From positions 1-64,000 of the forward strand of contig JAGXRG010000013.1 of the NCBI GenBank assembly GCA_018335935.1: a DNA stretch of 64,000 nt, in the 5' to 3' direction. Positions within the stretch are counted from its first letter, which is position 1. Each line of letters starts with the position of its first letter. A program made the translations under genes and the position numbers. Under the pieces are notes generated by a model, which searched no databases, had not been told where the DNA came from, and saw only the letters and a list, made by a program, of their open reading frames with translations. The stretch comes from Chitinophagaceae bacterium (GTDB taxonomy: Bacteria; Bacteroidota; Bacteroidia; Chitinophagales; Chitinophagaceae). Shown in pieces: positions 15,886 through 24,445 of the stretch.

Positions 15886-16368
15886 TTATTTTTTAATGCT
15901 GAGTTGATGAATAGTTTTTAAAACAACTTCTCTATTCTTTTTCGATGTCATCCATTTTGGTAGTCTACTGCCTATACTTTTATTGGAGATTTCATCAAGA
16001 TTTCTTTTTCTCAGTTTTGCTTCAATATGATTTTTTAAGAAATCTAAATGCTCGTAATTATAAGCCCAAAAAATATTCTCACAACAAGATTGTTGTAACC
16101 AAAGGGGTAAATGAAAATATGGATCAATTGCTCCAGCAATAATGGTGTATTTGCCTATAATTATTTTAGATGAGGATTGATGTAAAATTACATTTGGTTT
16201 TTCTGAAAGCAATTTGTTGTAACCACAATTTGTACAAATTAGTTTTGTAATAGCTTCTGTCTTTTTTACAATAGCCATTTTACTGCAAGAAGGGCATACA
16301 ACCAAAACTTCATTCATAAAATGACTGAGTTGTGTTTGATAACTGTCTTTATTTCTAGAAGATTTCAA
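15886..16368 (-). CDS. Hypothetical zinc-ribbon protein
   Basis: A 160-residue protein with one probable zinc ribbon, VVCPSCSKMA ... LICTNCGYN (two CxxC pairs about 17 residues apart), followed by a region rich in aromatics (PYFHLPLWLQQ, FWAYNYEHLDFLKNHIEAKLRKR) and a basic C-terminus. Proteins of this layout, annotated as TFIIB-type zinc ribbon proteins, occur in several bacterial phyla with no known role. The start chosen is a TTG at 16368, because the segment SYQTQLSHFMNEV before the ribbon looks like part of the family's N-terminus. An ATG at 16317 would give 143 residues. It is divergent from mqnC. Confidence 0.7.
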   Translation of the reverse strand: MKSSRNKDSYQTQLSHFMNEVLVVCPSCSKMAIVKKTEAITKLICTNCGYNKLLSEKPNVILHQSSSKIIIGKYTIIAGAIDPYFHLPLWLQQSCCENIFWAYNYEHLDFLKNHIEAKLRKRNLDEISNKSIGSRLPKWMTSKKNREVVLKTIHQLSIKK

Positions 16369-16538
16369 TTATTGATTTATTTCTTCAAACATACAATTTT
16401 CCCATCTAGCAAATATTTCTCTTGCCTAACTTAAGTTTCTAATGTTCCTTTGCATTGTTAAGTCAAAAGTGAAAAGTCAAAACCTAAAACGGTTAACTCT
16501 TCATCTATAATTTATAATTTAACATTTATAATTTTAAA

Positions 16539-17663
16539 ATGAATTTATCTGAACTATACAATAAAGCCAGCAACTTCGAATTTTTGAGTGTGGAAGAAGG
16601 CATGTATTTATTTAATCATGCTCCTTTAACAGAGCTTATGTTTGTTGCTGATGAGTTGCGTAAAAAACAAGTACCTCACGGAAAAGTAACTTGGCAAATT
16701 GATAGAAATGTAAACACCACCAATGTGTGTATTGCTAATTGTAAGTTTTGTAATTTTTATAGAATTCCTGGTCATGCAGAAGCTTATATAACAGACATGC
16801 CCACTTACAGAAAAAAGATTGAAGAAACAATTGCTTGGGGAGGAGATCAATTGTTATTACAAGGAGGTCATCACCCTGAACTAGGATTGCAATTTTATGT
16901 AGATACGTTTAAAGCCATTAAAGCCGAATATCCAAATATTAAATTACATGCTTTAGGTCCGCCTGAAGTAGCACATATAACTAAACTTGAAAAATCTACA
17001 CACGTTGAAGTGCTGAAAGCCTTGAAGGAAGCAGGTTTGGACTCATTACCAGGTGCTGGTGCAGAAATTTTAATTGATAGAGTAAGAAGATTAATTAGCA
17101 AAGGAAAATGTGGAGCTGATGAGTGGTTAGAAATTATGCATCAATGTCATAATTTAAATATTACAACAAGTGCCACCATGATGTTTGGTCATATTGAAAC
17201 TTTAGAGGAACGCTTCATACACTTAATCAAAATCAGAGAGGTACAAGCTAAGAAACCAGCAGATGCCAATGGATTTTTAGCTTTTATTCCTTGGACGTTT
17301 CAAGATGTTGATACTTTACTAACTCGCATTCGAGGAGTTCAAAATTTAACCACTCCAGATGAATATATTAGAATGATTGCTATTAGTAGAATTATGTTGC
17401 CTAATGTAAAAAATATTCAAGCTAGTTGGTTAACTGTGGGCAAGCAAACTGCACAAATTTGTTTGCATGCAGGTGCCAATGATTTTGGAAGTATTATGTT
17501 AGAAGAAAATGTGGTGAGTGCTGCTGGTGCACCTCATAGATTTACATACAAGAGCATTCAAGATGCCATTCAAGAAGCAGGATTTGAACCACAACTTAGA
17601 ACGCAACAATACGAATGGAGAGCCATGCCTGAACAGATTCAAGAGCAAGTGATAGATTATTAA
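16539..17663 (+). CDS. mqnC: Cyclic dehypoxanthinyl futalosine synthase MqnC
   Basis: A radical SAM enzyme of the futalosine route to menaquinone; it converts dehypoxanthine futalosine to the cyclic product. The 374-residue protein carries the CxxxCxxC cluster motif at Cys64, Cys68 and Cys71 (NVCIANCKFCNFYR). Stretches typical of MqnC over its paralogue MqnE are LLQGGHHPELGLQFY, SLPGAGAEILIDRVR, TTSATMMFGHIETLEER and a C-terminal GANDFGSIMLEENVVSAAG. Length and motifs are complete. Other mqn genes are not in the window. The upstream gap carries AT-rich simple repeats (TTTATAATTTATAATTT type) and no clear promoter. Confidence 0.94.
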   Translation: MNLSELYNKASNFEFLSVEEGMYLFNHAPLTELMFVADELRKKQVPHGKVTWQIDRNVNTTNVCIANCKFCNFYRIPGHAEAYITDMPTYRKKIEETIAWGGDQLLLQGGHHPELGLQFYVDTFKAIKAEYPNIKLHALGPPEVAHITKLEKSTHVEVLKALKEAGLDSLPGAGAEILIDRVRRLISKGKCGADEWLEIMHQCHNLNITTSATMMFGHIETLEERFIHLIKIREVQAKKPADANGFLAFIPWTFQDVDTLLTRIRGVQNLTTPDEYIRMIAISRIMLPNVKNIQASWLTVGKQTAQICLHAGANDFGSIMLEENVVSAAGAPHRFTYKSIQDAIQEAGFEPQLRTQQYEWRAMPEQIQEQVIDY

Positions 17664-17756
17664 TAATGTTTAATTATTAATGATTAATGTTTAATTTATG
17701 TCACTGCGAGGCACGAAGCAGTCTCTTATAAGTTATGTGGTTGAATTGGAATTTAT

Positions 17757-17833
17757 CGTCATTTCGAGGGAGGAACGAACGAGAAATCTCTTCAATATAA
17801 TTGAGCAGATTTCTCACTTCATTCGAAATGACG
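17757..17833. repeat. Hairpin repeat CGTCATTTCGAG...CGAAATGACG
   Basis: CGTCATTTCGA at 17757-17767 is complementary to TCGAAATGACG at 17823-17833, and inside it GAGAAATCT pairs with AGATTTCTC, giving a long cruciform or hairpin. The same family in the opposite orientation is at 15243-15402. It lies between mqnC and the DUF1697 gene, which converge, so it may also act as a bidirectional stop for transcription. The preceding GTCACTGCGAGGCACGAAGC (17700-17719) is another common relative. Confidence 0.85.
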
Positions 17834-17838
17834 AATAA

Positions 17839-18369
17839 CTATTTTAAATCATTTGCCAATTGAACCAACTGAGTTGTAGTTTTCCAATTTCTAGTTGTAA
17901 CAATATCTACTTTCAATTTTCTCTCATTAACATTAGTTGCCAATTTTGACGCACTAATTTTAGTATAGAAATACATATACACCACATCATTTACAACCTT
18001 ATATTCAGCATCATCATAATTACCTAAATCAATATTTTCTTCTTGTGGAGATGAGGAAAGAAAGCTGATGTATAAATTATTAATTTCATTTTTTATAAAT
18101 GGATTGTTGTTAAAGATGAAGTCAAGTTCGTTTTTTGTTTTAACAATCACATCAACATCAAAACCAAAAGCTTCTTTTATTTTTTGTGAGATAATGGTAG
18201 CCAGTTTTACTGAATCTGTTTTCTTGTATTCAAAAACAATATTCCCACTTTGAATGTAAGTATTGACATTGTTAAAGTCCAATGTTGTAAGCATTTCAAC
18301 TAGACTTGTCATTTTTATTTTTTTATGACCGCCTACATTAATTCCTTTCAATAAGGCTATATAAATCAT
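17839..18369 (-). CDS. DUF1697 domain protein
   Basis: A 176-residue protein with the family signature at its start: MIYIALLKGINVGGHKKIKM followed by LVEMLTTLDFNNVNTYIQSGNIVFE. The central segment FGFDVDVIVKTKNEL and the end TTRNWKTTTQLVQLA also fit. The family is widespread, soluble and without an established biochemical function. The gene is full length and convergent with mqnC across the hairpin repeat. No signal peptide is present. Confidence 0.93.
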   Translation of the reverse strand: MIYIALLKGINVGGHKKIKMTSLVEMLTTLDFNNVNTYIQSGNIVFEYKKTDSVKLATIISQKIKEAFGFDVDVIVKTKNELDFIFNNNPFIKNEINNLYISFLSSSPQEENIDLGNYDDAEYKVVNDVVYMYFYTKISASKLATNVNERKLKVDIVTTRNWKTTTQLVQLANDLK

Positions 18370-18384
18370 GCTCTAAAATAAGCA

Positions 18385-18411
18385 TAAAAAAAGGGTTGCA
18401 ATGCAACCCTC
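18385..18411 (-). terminator. Terminator of the lipoprotein gene at 18431-18847
   Basis: AGGGTTGCA and TGCAACCCT form a perfect hairpin at about 18392-18410. The minus-strand transcript then runs into a tract of seven T. Confidence 0.85.
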
Positions 18412-18430
18412 AAAATTTGTTTTAAGAATA

Positions 18431-18847
18431 TTAATTTCTTTCGAATGTTAACTCATCTGTTGTACCATTGCCACCACTTATATGTTGGGTTCTAATTTTA
18501 GTATCAGTTCTTTCTAAAACATGCCAATCTTCTGAAAGCGAATCAAAATTTGAAGCAGTAAAAGCTAAGATTAGTTTAACTTTTGAATTGTCATTTCCCA
18601 TGGTCCATGTACCAGTTACAGTGGTAGTGTTTTTTACTGCAGTAACTACATTGTTGGCTCCAAAAGTAAAATTGTAGCCATTATAGTTACTTGTTTTGTT
18701 TACACCTGATTCAGCAAAATATGTAATTCTCCAAGTGCCATTGCTTACAGTTGAACTTACATTAGTAGTTGAAATTACATCATCATCTTTTTTGCAAGAA
18801 GAAAATAATAATGATGAAGCTAAAAATAAACTCAATAATTTTTTCAT
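18431..18847 (-). CDS. Small secreted lipoprotein, lipocalin-like
   Basis: A 138-residue protein with a lipoprotein signal peptide ending SLLFSSCKKDDD; the Cys is followed by charged residues as in Bacteroidota surface lipoproteins. The mature part begins with a linker, then NGTWRITYFAESG ... YNFTFGANNVVTAVKN ... VTGTWTMGNDNSKVKL. This is the pattern of small beta-barrel lipocalin-like domains often found alone in this phylum. The ligand is unknown. It has its own terminator. Localisation in the outer membrane is inferred from the signal. Confidence 0.8.
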   Translation of the reverse strand: MKKLLSLFLASSLLFSSCKKDDDVISTTNVSSTVSNGTWRITYFAESGVNKTSNYNGYNFTFGANNVVTAVKNTTTVTGTWTMGNDNSKVKLILAFTASNFDSLSEDWHVLERTDTKIRTQHISGGNGTTDELTFERN

Positions 18848-18911
18848 GATCTATATTAATTTTACCAAAAGTAGAATAATGTTAATTACAAACAAATGAT
18901 TTCAATCATTT

Positions 18912-20936
18912 TTACCAAATTTTAACTCTCAAACTATCTGCTCTATACATTTTATCTCCTGGTTTAACTCCAAAAGCTTCATAGAATTCTGGCACATTTA
19001 CTACTGGTCCGTTTATCCTTTCTTTAGCAGGACTATGAACATCTGTCTTTACTTGATTTGCTAATCTTTCTTTTCGTGCTTGATACATCCAACTATAGCC
19101 ATAGCCTAAAAAATATCTTTGTAAAGGAGTTAAGCCTCCTATCTTTTTACCACTTTTATAAGCTTCAGTTTTTTTGAATGCATCTAGTCCTAAAAGAACG
19201 CCACCAAGATCAGCAATGTTTTCTCCTTGTGTGGCTTCTCCATTAATATGTAAAGTATCTACTGGTACAAATTCATTAAATTGTTGAATTATTTTTTTAG
19301 CTCTTTCTTTAAATTCTTCACCATCTTTTTTAGTCCACCAATCTGTTAAATTTCCTGCTGCATCATATTGCCTTCCTTGATCATCGAATCCATGAGTAAT
19401 TTCATGACCAATAGTACTTGCAGCGGCATAACCATATACCAAAGCATCATCTAGTTCAGCATCTTTTTTACCAGGAATAGCAAAAATTCCTGCAGGTAAT
19501 ACAATTTCATTATTGCTAGGATTGTAATAAGCATTATAAGTTTGAGGTGTCATATCCCACTCATCTCTATTTACAGGTTTGCCTAATTTATTTACACTGT
19601 AATTGTGCCACCACAAATTTGCATTTTGTACATTTTCTATGAATGAGTTTTTAGAAATTTGCATTGCAGAAAAATCTTTCCATTTATCTGGATACCCAAC
19701 TTTCTTTTTCATTTTTGCCAACTTATCGTAAGCTTTTGTTTTAGTTTCATTACTCATCCAACTTAGTTTTTCAATTCTTTCTTTTAAAGCTTCACGTATA
19801 GCTTCTACTAAACCTTCATATCTTTTTTTAGCAGTTTCATTAAAATATTCTTTTACAAAAAGCTGACCTAATGCTTCTCCCATAGCATTTTCTTGAGCAT
19901 CTAACATTCTTTTCCATCTTGGTCTTGGAGTTGTGGCTCCACTTAAAGTTTTACTGTAGTTGAATTTGTTCATGTATGTTTCATCATCTAAATAATTAGC
20001 AAAATCTGCAACATAATTATACAACATATAATTCTTCAATACTTGTAATGGAGTTGTAGTTAATGAAGTATTTAAAGCAGTGTAAAATTCTGGTTGACCT
20101 ACAATTACACTATCTAAATTATTGATACCCGAAATTTTAAAATACTCAGTAAATTTTACATTTGGTGCCAGTGTTTCTAATTTTGAAACACTCATTTTAT
20201 TATAGTTTTTATAAGGATCTCTTAAATCTGCTAACTTTCTAGAAGCCTTTGCCAGATTGGTTTCAAACGTATAAACTTCATTCATCATTATAGTGGCTTG
20301 TTCTTTAGTGTTACCCAATTGAACAAAAGTTTTTACTAAATATTCTTTAAATGCATTTTGAACTTTAATAGATTTTTCATCTGTATTAAAATAGTAATCT
20401 CTGTTGGGCATTCCTAATCCACCTTGATATAAAATGAAAGCCATTTTTTCACTATTCATATCATCTTGTCCTATATAACTTCCAAAAAATGTTCCTGAAC
20501 CTTTGGCACCAAATTCTGCAGAAAGCTTCATTACATCTTGAACATTATTTGCAGACTTTATTTTATCTAAATCTTTTTGAATAAAATTTAATCCAGATTT
20601 ATTAATAGCAACAGTATCCATAGCTGTAGACCAAAAATCAGCAATCTTCTGAGTAACACTTCCCACTGATGCTTTTTCTTTAATTGCATTCTCGTTAATC
20701 GTTATTAATCTCTTGTAAATATCTTCTTGTACTAATTGGCCAATACCCCAAGAAGATTCAGCTTCTGGAATTGGATTATTTTTGATCCAACCATTATTGG
20801 CATAAAGAAAAAAATCTTCTCCTGGATGAATGCTGGTATCAAGATTATCTACCAAAGGATCTGTGGTATTTTCTTTTTGATTACTGCAACTTAATAAAGC
20901 AACAGAAAATAAAATGTAACTGATTTTTTTTAGCAT
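18912..20936 (-). CDS. M13 family zinc metallopeptidase, lipoprotein
   Basis: A 674-residue neprilysin/PepO-type endopeptidase. The N-terminus MLKKISYILFSVALLSCSNQ is a lipoprotein signal, so it is likely anchored in the periplasm or outer membrane. The helical M13 N-domain (about 30-440) precedes the catalytic domain with the zinc motif HEITH (His511, Glu512, His515) and the third ligand Glu572 in GENIADLGG. NAYYNPSNNEIVLPAGI, just before the zinc site, is also diagnostic. All active-site residues are present. The substrate is unknown but is expected to be small peptides. The small DUF2007 gene lies just upstream on the same strand. Confidence 0.96.
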   Translation of the reverse strand: MLKKISYILFSVALLSCSNQKENTTDPLVDNLDTSIHPGEDFFLYANNGWIKNNPIPEAESSWGIGQLVQEDIYKRLITINENAIKEKASVGSVTQKIADFWSTAMDTVAINKSGLNFIQKDLDKIKSANNVQDVMKLSAEFGAKGSGTFFGSYIGQDDMNSEKMAFILYQGGLGMPNRDYYFNTDEKSIKVQNAFKEYLVKTFVQLGNTKEQATIMMNEVYTFETNLAKASRKLADLRDPYKNYNKMSVSKLETLAPNVKFTEYFKISGINNLDSVIVGQPEFYTALNTSLTTTPLQVLKNYMLYNYVADFANYLDDETYMNKFNYSKTLSGATTPRPRWKRMLDAQENAMGEALGQLFVKEYFNETAKKRYEGLVEAIREALKERIEKLSWMSNETKTKAYDKLAKMKKKVGYPDKWKDFSAMQISKNSFIENVQNANLWWHNYSVNKLGKPVNRDEWDMTPQTYNAYYNPSNNEIVLPAGIFAIPGKKDAELDDALVYGYAAASTIGHEITHGFDDQGRQYDAAGNLTDWWTKKDGEEFKERAKKIIQQFNEFVPVDTLHINGEATQGENIADLGGVLLGLDAFKKTEAYKSGKKIGGLTPLQRYFLGYGYSWMYQARKERLANQVKTDVHSPAKERINGPVVNVPEFYEAFGVKPGDKMYRADSLRVKIW

Positions 20937-20976
20937 GATTTAAATTTTAAGGTCATTTATAGTGGGTGAGTTTATT

Positions 20977-21195
20977 TTAATGATTGGTAAATTCTTCTAA
21001 AATATTTATGGCTTTATCAACTTCATTTGCTGCAACGCAAAGATGAATTCCTCCGAAGGTATTCAACGATAAAGGCAATACGGTATTGGAGTTTTCATTC
21101 TTTAAATAACAATTAATATCAACAGATTTCAACTTATTTAAGTACAGATTTGCTGACATGTAATTGTCGAAATATTTTATTGTTACGTATTCCAT
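20977..21195 (-). CDS. DUF2007 family small protein
   Basis: A 72-residue soluble protein beginning MEYVTIKYFDNYMSANLYLN and ending VDKAINILEEF, matching the DUF2007 (putative signal-transducing) fold of about 70 residues. The family is ferredoxin-like and lacks a defined function. The start at 21195 is chosen over one at 21210, because the five extra codons lie within the dnaN terminator hairpin. It lies between dnaN and the M13 peptidase on the same strand. Confidence 0.8.
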   Translation of the reverse strand: MEYVTIKYFDNYMSANLYLNKLKSVDINCYLKNENSNTVLPLSLNTFGGIHLCVAANEVDKAINILEEFTNH

Positions 21196-21196
21196 A

Positions 21197-21228
21197 AAAG
21201 AAAAAACCAAACCGTTATGGTTTGGTTT
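21197..21228 (-). terminator. Terminator of dnaN
   Basis: AAACCAAACC (21204-21213) pairs with GGTTTGGTTT (21219-21228) around GTTAT. The minus strand continues with TTTTTTC. It lies 20 nt after the dnaN stop codon and directly before the DUF2007 start. Confidence 0.88.
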
Positions 21229-21248
21229 AATATGATTTAATTGTTGAC

Positions 21249-22364
21249 TTAGTTGTTTAACATTAATGGCATTACCAACATAAGTAATTCTTCGTTTTCA
21301 CTTTGCTCAGATGGTTTAATGATTCCTGCTCTTGTTGGTGTAGACAATTCCATAACAATTTCAGTGGTATCAACAGCACTTAGCATTTCAATTAAAAATT
21401 TTGCATTAAAAGCAATTTGCATATCGGCACCATCAAAAGTACAAGTCATTCTTTCATTACCTTCAAAACTAAAGTCTACATCTTGTGCAGCCATTTGTAA
21501 TTCTGCAGCACTAATGCTTAATGCCACTTGATTGGTACTTTTGTTAGAGAATACATTTACTCTACGTAATGCACTTTGAAAATCGGCTCTATTAACAACT
21601 AGTTTATAAGGATTATCTGTTGGAATAACTACTTTATAATCTGGAAAACGAGCATCAATTAATCTACACACCAATTGAATGCTGCTGTGTTTTACAAATA
21701 AATGATTACTGTTATAACTAATCGTTAATTCATCATCATTATCTGGCAAAGAATTTTTTAATAAGTTTAATGGTTTGCGAGGTACAATAAAAGAATCATC
21801 TTTTGTAGCTTGTGCATCTGTTCTATTATACTTCACTAATTTATGAGCATCTGTAGACACAAATTGAATTGATTTTTTACTCAACTCAAAAAACACACCT
21901 GTCATTGCTGGTCTTAAATCATCGTTGCTTACGGCAAATAATGTTTTGTTGATAGCTGTTACCAATGCTGTGCTAGTCATGGTAAAACTATTAGCATCAT
22001 CGCTAGTAGGTTCTTTTGGAAAGTTGTCAGGGTTTTCGCCCATGATTTTGTATTTACCATTATCGCTGGTAATATCAATTCCAAAATTTTTATCAATGTT
22101 AAAAGTTAAAGGTTGATCGGCAATATTTTTTAAATAATCACTCAATACTTTATGAGGAATACAAACCTTACCGTCTGTTTTACTTTCAACTTCTAATTGA
22201 ACTTTCATTACAGTTTCTAAGTCTGTTGCAGTAACACTTAATTTTTTATCTTTTATTTCGAACAAAAAATCTTCTAATATGGGCAAAACTGTATTCGAAT
22301 TAATTACACCATTAATTTGCTGTAGTTGCTTTGCTAGTATGGATGACGATACTATAAACTTCAT
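21249..22364 (-). CDS. dnaN: DNA polymerase III beta subunit (sliding clamp)
   Basis: The 371-residue protein is the ring-shaped processivity clamp that holds polymerase III on DNA. It has the three repeated clamp domains, with recognisable stretches MKFIVSSSILAKQLQQINGVI, TNTVLPILEDFLFEI-like (NSNTVLPILEDFLFEI), LRPAMTGVFFEL and the C-terminal LLMLVMPLMLNN, where clamp C-termini usually read (M)PMR(L/I). Length is normal. dnaA and recF are not neighbours, as is common in Bacteroidota. It is divergent from pyrH over a 130-nt gap that should hold both promoters. Confidence 0.97.
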   Translation of the reverse strand: MKFIVSSSILAKQLQQINGVINSNTVLPILEDFLFEIKDKKLSVTATDLETVMKVQLEVESKTDGKVCIPHKVLSDYLKNIADQPLTFNIDKNFGIDITSDNGKYKIMGENPDNFPKEPTSDDANSFTMTSTALVTAINKTLFAVSNDDLRPAMTGVFFELSKKSIQFVSTDAHKLVKYNRTDAQATKDDSFIVPRKPLNLLKNSLPDNDDELTISYNSNHLFVKHSSIQLVCRLIDARFPDYKVVIPTDNPYKLVVNRADFQSALRRVNVFSNKSTNQVALSISAAELQMAAQDVDFSFEGNERMTCTFDGADMQIAFNAKFLIEMLSAVDTTEIVMELSTPTRAGIIKPSEQSENEELLMLVMPLMLNN

Positions 22365-22495
22365 AAATTACCTTTTTTATAATGGCAACAAACCTAATAC
22401 AATTTGTTATAAACTGTAAAAAATTTATACCCATTCTGTATTTTTCTATTTGGCATACTCGTTAAAAAATTGGTTATTTGCAAAACCTTTCAACT

Positions 22496-23212
22496 ATGTT
22501 ACCACGTTATAAACGTATTCTTTTGAAGTTATCGGGCGAAGCCTTATTAGGCGATCAGAAAAATGGAGAACCTTTCGACCCAAAAATAATTGAACAATAT
22601 GCACATGATATTAAAAGCGTTACAGATCTTGGTGTTCAAGTTGCCATTGTAATTGGTGGAGGAAATATCTATCGTGGTATGAATGAAGCAGATAGTGGTA
22701 TTGAACGTGCACATGGAGATTATATGGGAATGTTAGCTACAGTAATTAATGCTATGGCTATGCAGGCTATGTTAGAAAAAATTGGTGTTTATAGTCGTTT
22801 GCAAAGTGCCATTAATATGGAACAAGTTGCTGAACCTTATATCCGTAGAAAAGCATTACGACATTTAGAAAAAGGTCGTGTAGTGATTTTTGGAGCAGGA
22901 ACTGGTAATCCTTATTTTACAACAGATACAGCTGGAAGTTTAAGAGCCATTGAAATGAAGGCTGATGTTATTTTAAAGGGTACAAGAGTTGATGGTATTT
23001 ATAATGCAGATCCAGAAAAAGATCCAAAAGCTACTCGTTACGAAAAATTAAGTTTCCAAGATTGCATTAAGCAAAACTTGAAAGTAATGGATATGACTGC
23101 TTTCACACTTTGTATGGAAAATAATTTACCTATTATAGTTTTTAATGTAAACACACAAGGTAATCTATTACAAGTGGTACAAGGTATGAATGTTGGAACA
23201 CTGGTGAGCTAG
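22496..23212 (+). CDS. pyrH: Uridylate kinase
   Basis: UMP kinase phosphorylates UMP to UDP in pyrimidine synthesis. From the ATG at 22496 the protein is 238 residues, starting [20 protein letters not shown]. Amino-acid-kinase motifs include [35 protein letters not shown] and the C-terminal [20 protein letters not shown] at 22478 in the same frame would add six residues, but the ATG matches the family start. Length is normal for hexameric bacterial PyrH. In many bacteria pyrH is next to frr or tsf; here it stands alone. Confidence 0.97.
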   Translation: MLPRYKRILLKLSGEALLGDQKNGEPFDPKIIEQYAHDIKSVTDLGVQVAIVIGGGNIYRGMNEADSGIERAHGDYMGMLATVINAMAMQAMLEKIGVYSRLQSAINMEQVAEPYIRRKALRHLEKGRVVIFGAGTGNPYFTTDTAGSLRAIEMKADVILKGTRVDGIYNADPEKDPKATRYEKLSFQDCIKQNLKVMDMTAFTLCMENNLPIIVFNVNTQGNLLQVVQGMNVGTLVS

Positions 23213-23318
23213 TAGTTAATGGTAAATTGTTAATGGTGAATTATAGTTTATTTAAAAAAAATATCATCACCACTAGCAACTAGCTATTTACCATTCACAA
23301 ATTACAATTCACATTTAA

Positions 23319-24059
23319 ATGAAAATATTTCCCCTTTCAGAAGGTACTTTTACTATTGATAAAACTAAAGTATTTGTACCTTTTGAATTAGAACAAGACG
23401 ATTTACAAGAAAGACCTGTTGGAAGTTTGTTGGTAGAAGTTCAGCCTTTTTTAGTGTTGACTCAAAAAGATGTTTTGCTGATTGATACAGGTTTAGGATT
23501 CTCAAAAAATCATCAACTACAAATTCATCAAAACCTTTTATCTGTAGGTGTTTCACCCGATCAGGTTACTAAAGTATTGATGAGTCATTTACATAAAGAT
23601 CATGCAGGTGGTGTAAGTTATAAAGATGCAAATGGGCATTATCAATTGTCGTTTAAAAATGCCATTTATTATGTGCAACAAATAGAGTTTGACTTTGCCA
23701 TGGAAAAAGGATTTCCATCTTTCATTACAGAAGAAATAGAAGTGCTAAAAAATCATCCTCAAGTACAATGGTTGCAAGGCGATGGTGTGATTGATGGTTA
23801 TATTCATCACCACATTACTGCTGGTCATAGTCCACACCATCAAGTATTTTGGATTAAAGAAAAAGATGAAATTATTTTCTTTGGTGGAGATGATGCTCCA
23901 CAAATTCAACAAATGAAAACCAAGTTTGTAGCCAAGTACGATTTTGATGGAAAAAAATGTATGAACCTTAGAAAAGAATGGTGGGAAAAAGGTAGAGAAG
24001 AAAATTGGAAATTTCTGTTTTATCACGACATTAAAACACCAATTTTTCAGCACAACTAA
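23319..24059 (+). CDS. Metallo-beta-lactamase-fold hydrolase
   Basis: A 246-residue single-domain protein with the binuclear metal motif HLHKDHAGG (His90, His92, Asp94, His95), a further ligand in the TAGHSPHH segment and an Asp in FFGGDDAPQ. There is no signal peptide, so it is probably cytoplasmic. Within this superfamily it is closest in layout to general hydrolases such as lactonases or glyoxalase-II-like proteins; the substrate cannot be assigned. It follows pyrH after a gap made of simple repeats and precedes nrdJ by a long intergenic region. Confidence 0.88.
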   Translation: MKIFPLSEGTFTIDKTKVFVPFELEQDDLQERPVGSLLVEVQPFLVLTQKDVLLIDTGLGFSKNHQLQIHQNLLSVGVSPDQVTKVLMSHLHKDHAGGVSYKDANGHYQLSFKNAIYYVQQIEFDFAMEKGFPSFITEEIEVLKNHPQVQWLQGDGVIDGYIHHHITAGHSPHHQVFWIKEKDEIIFFGGDDAPQIQQMKTKFVAKYDFDGKKCMNLRKEWWEKGREENWKFLFYHDIKTPIFQHN

Positions 24060-24445
24060 TCATCGTATTTAGCCCAACATCAAATTATTTCTACTGCTAT
24101 TTGTAGTTATAAAACTACTATGCCAAAAGGGTTTATAACATATCCACAGATGTGAAAATCTATATTGCCCTTGTATTCAAATATCTTCAAAGGCTAGTCG
24201 TTATTAGTAATAGAACTTATCACAACATATTACACATTTTTTTTCAACAAATTGAATTTTTTGTGTGAACATTTACTGAAATGCAATACCCTTTTGCAGT
24301 TCCATGAACTTAGGTCAGTTTATCCACATACTGTTGAAATAAGATTCTTGGGTTGAAAGATGTTGGAAGATATTTTCGTCATCCTTTAATAATTTTTTAG
24401 GTCATTAAAGGATTTGTACTTAACCCTACTAAAAAGAAGAACTGT
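24060..24445. other. 386-nt region upstream of nrdJ with DnaA-box-like sites
   Basis: No gene was found. TTATCCACA at 24320-24328 is an exact DnaA-box consensus; ATATCCACA at about 24139-24147 differs at one position. A perfect 10-bp inverted repeat, ATCCTTTAAT (24381-24390) and ATTAAAGGAT (24404-24413), lies 33 nt before the nrdJ ATG and would form a hairpin in its leader. No conserved cobalamin riboswitch elements were seen. DnaA sites are known to regulate nrd genes in Escherichia coli, and such clusters also mark replication origins. Neither is shown here. Confidence 0.5.

Noticed and set aside
24060-24445. Cobalamin riboswitch upstream of the B12-dependent nrdJ
   Set aside because: No conserved B12-box-like elements or riboswitch layout could be recognised; only simple inverted repeats are present.
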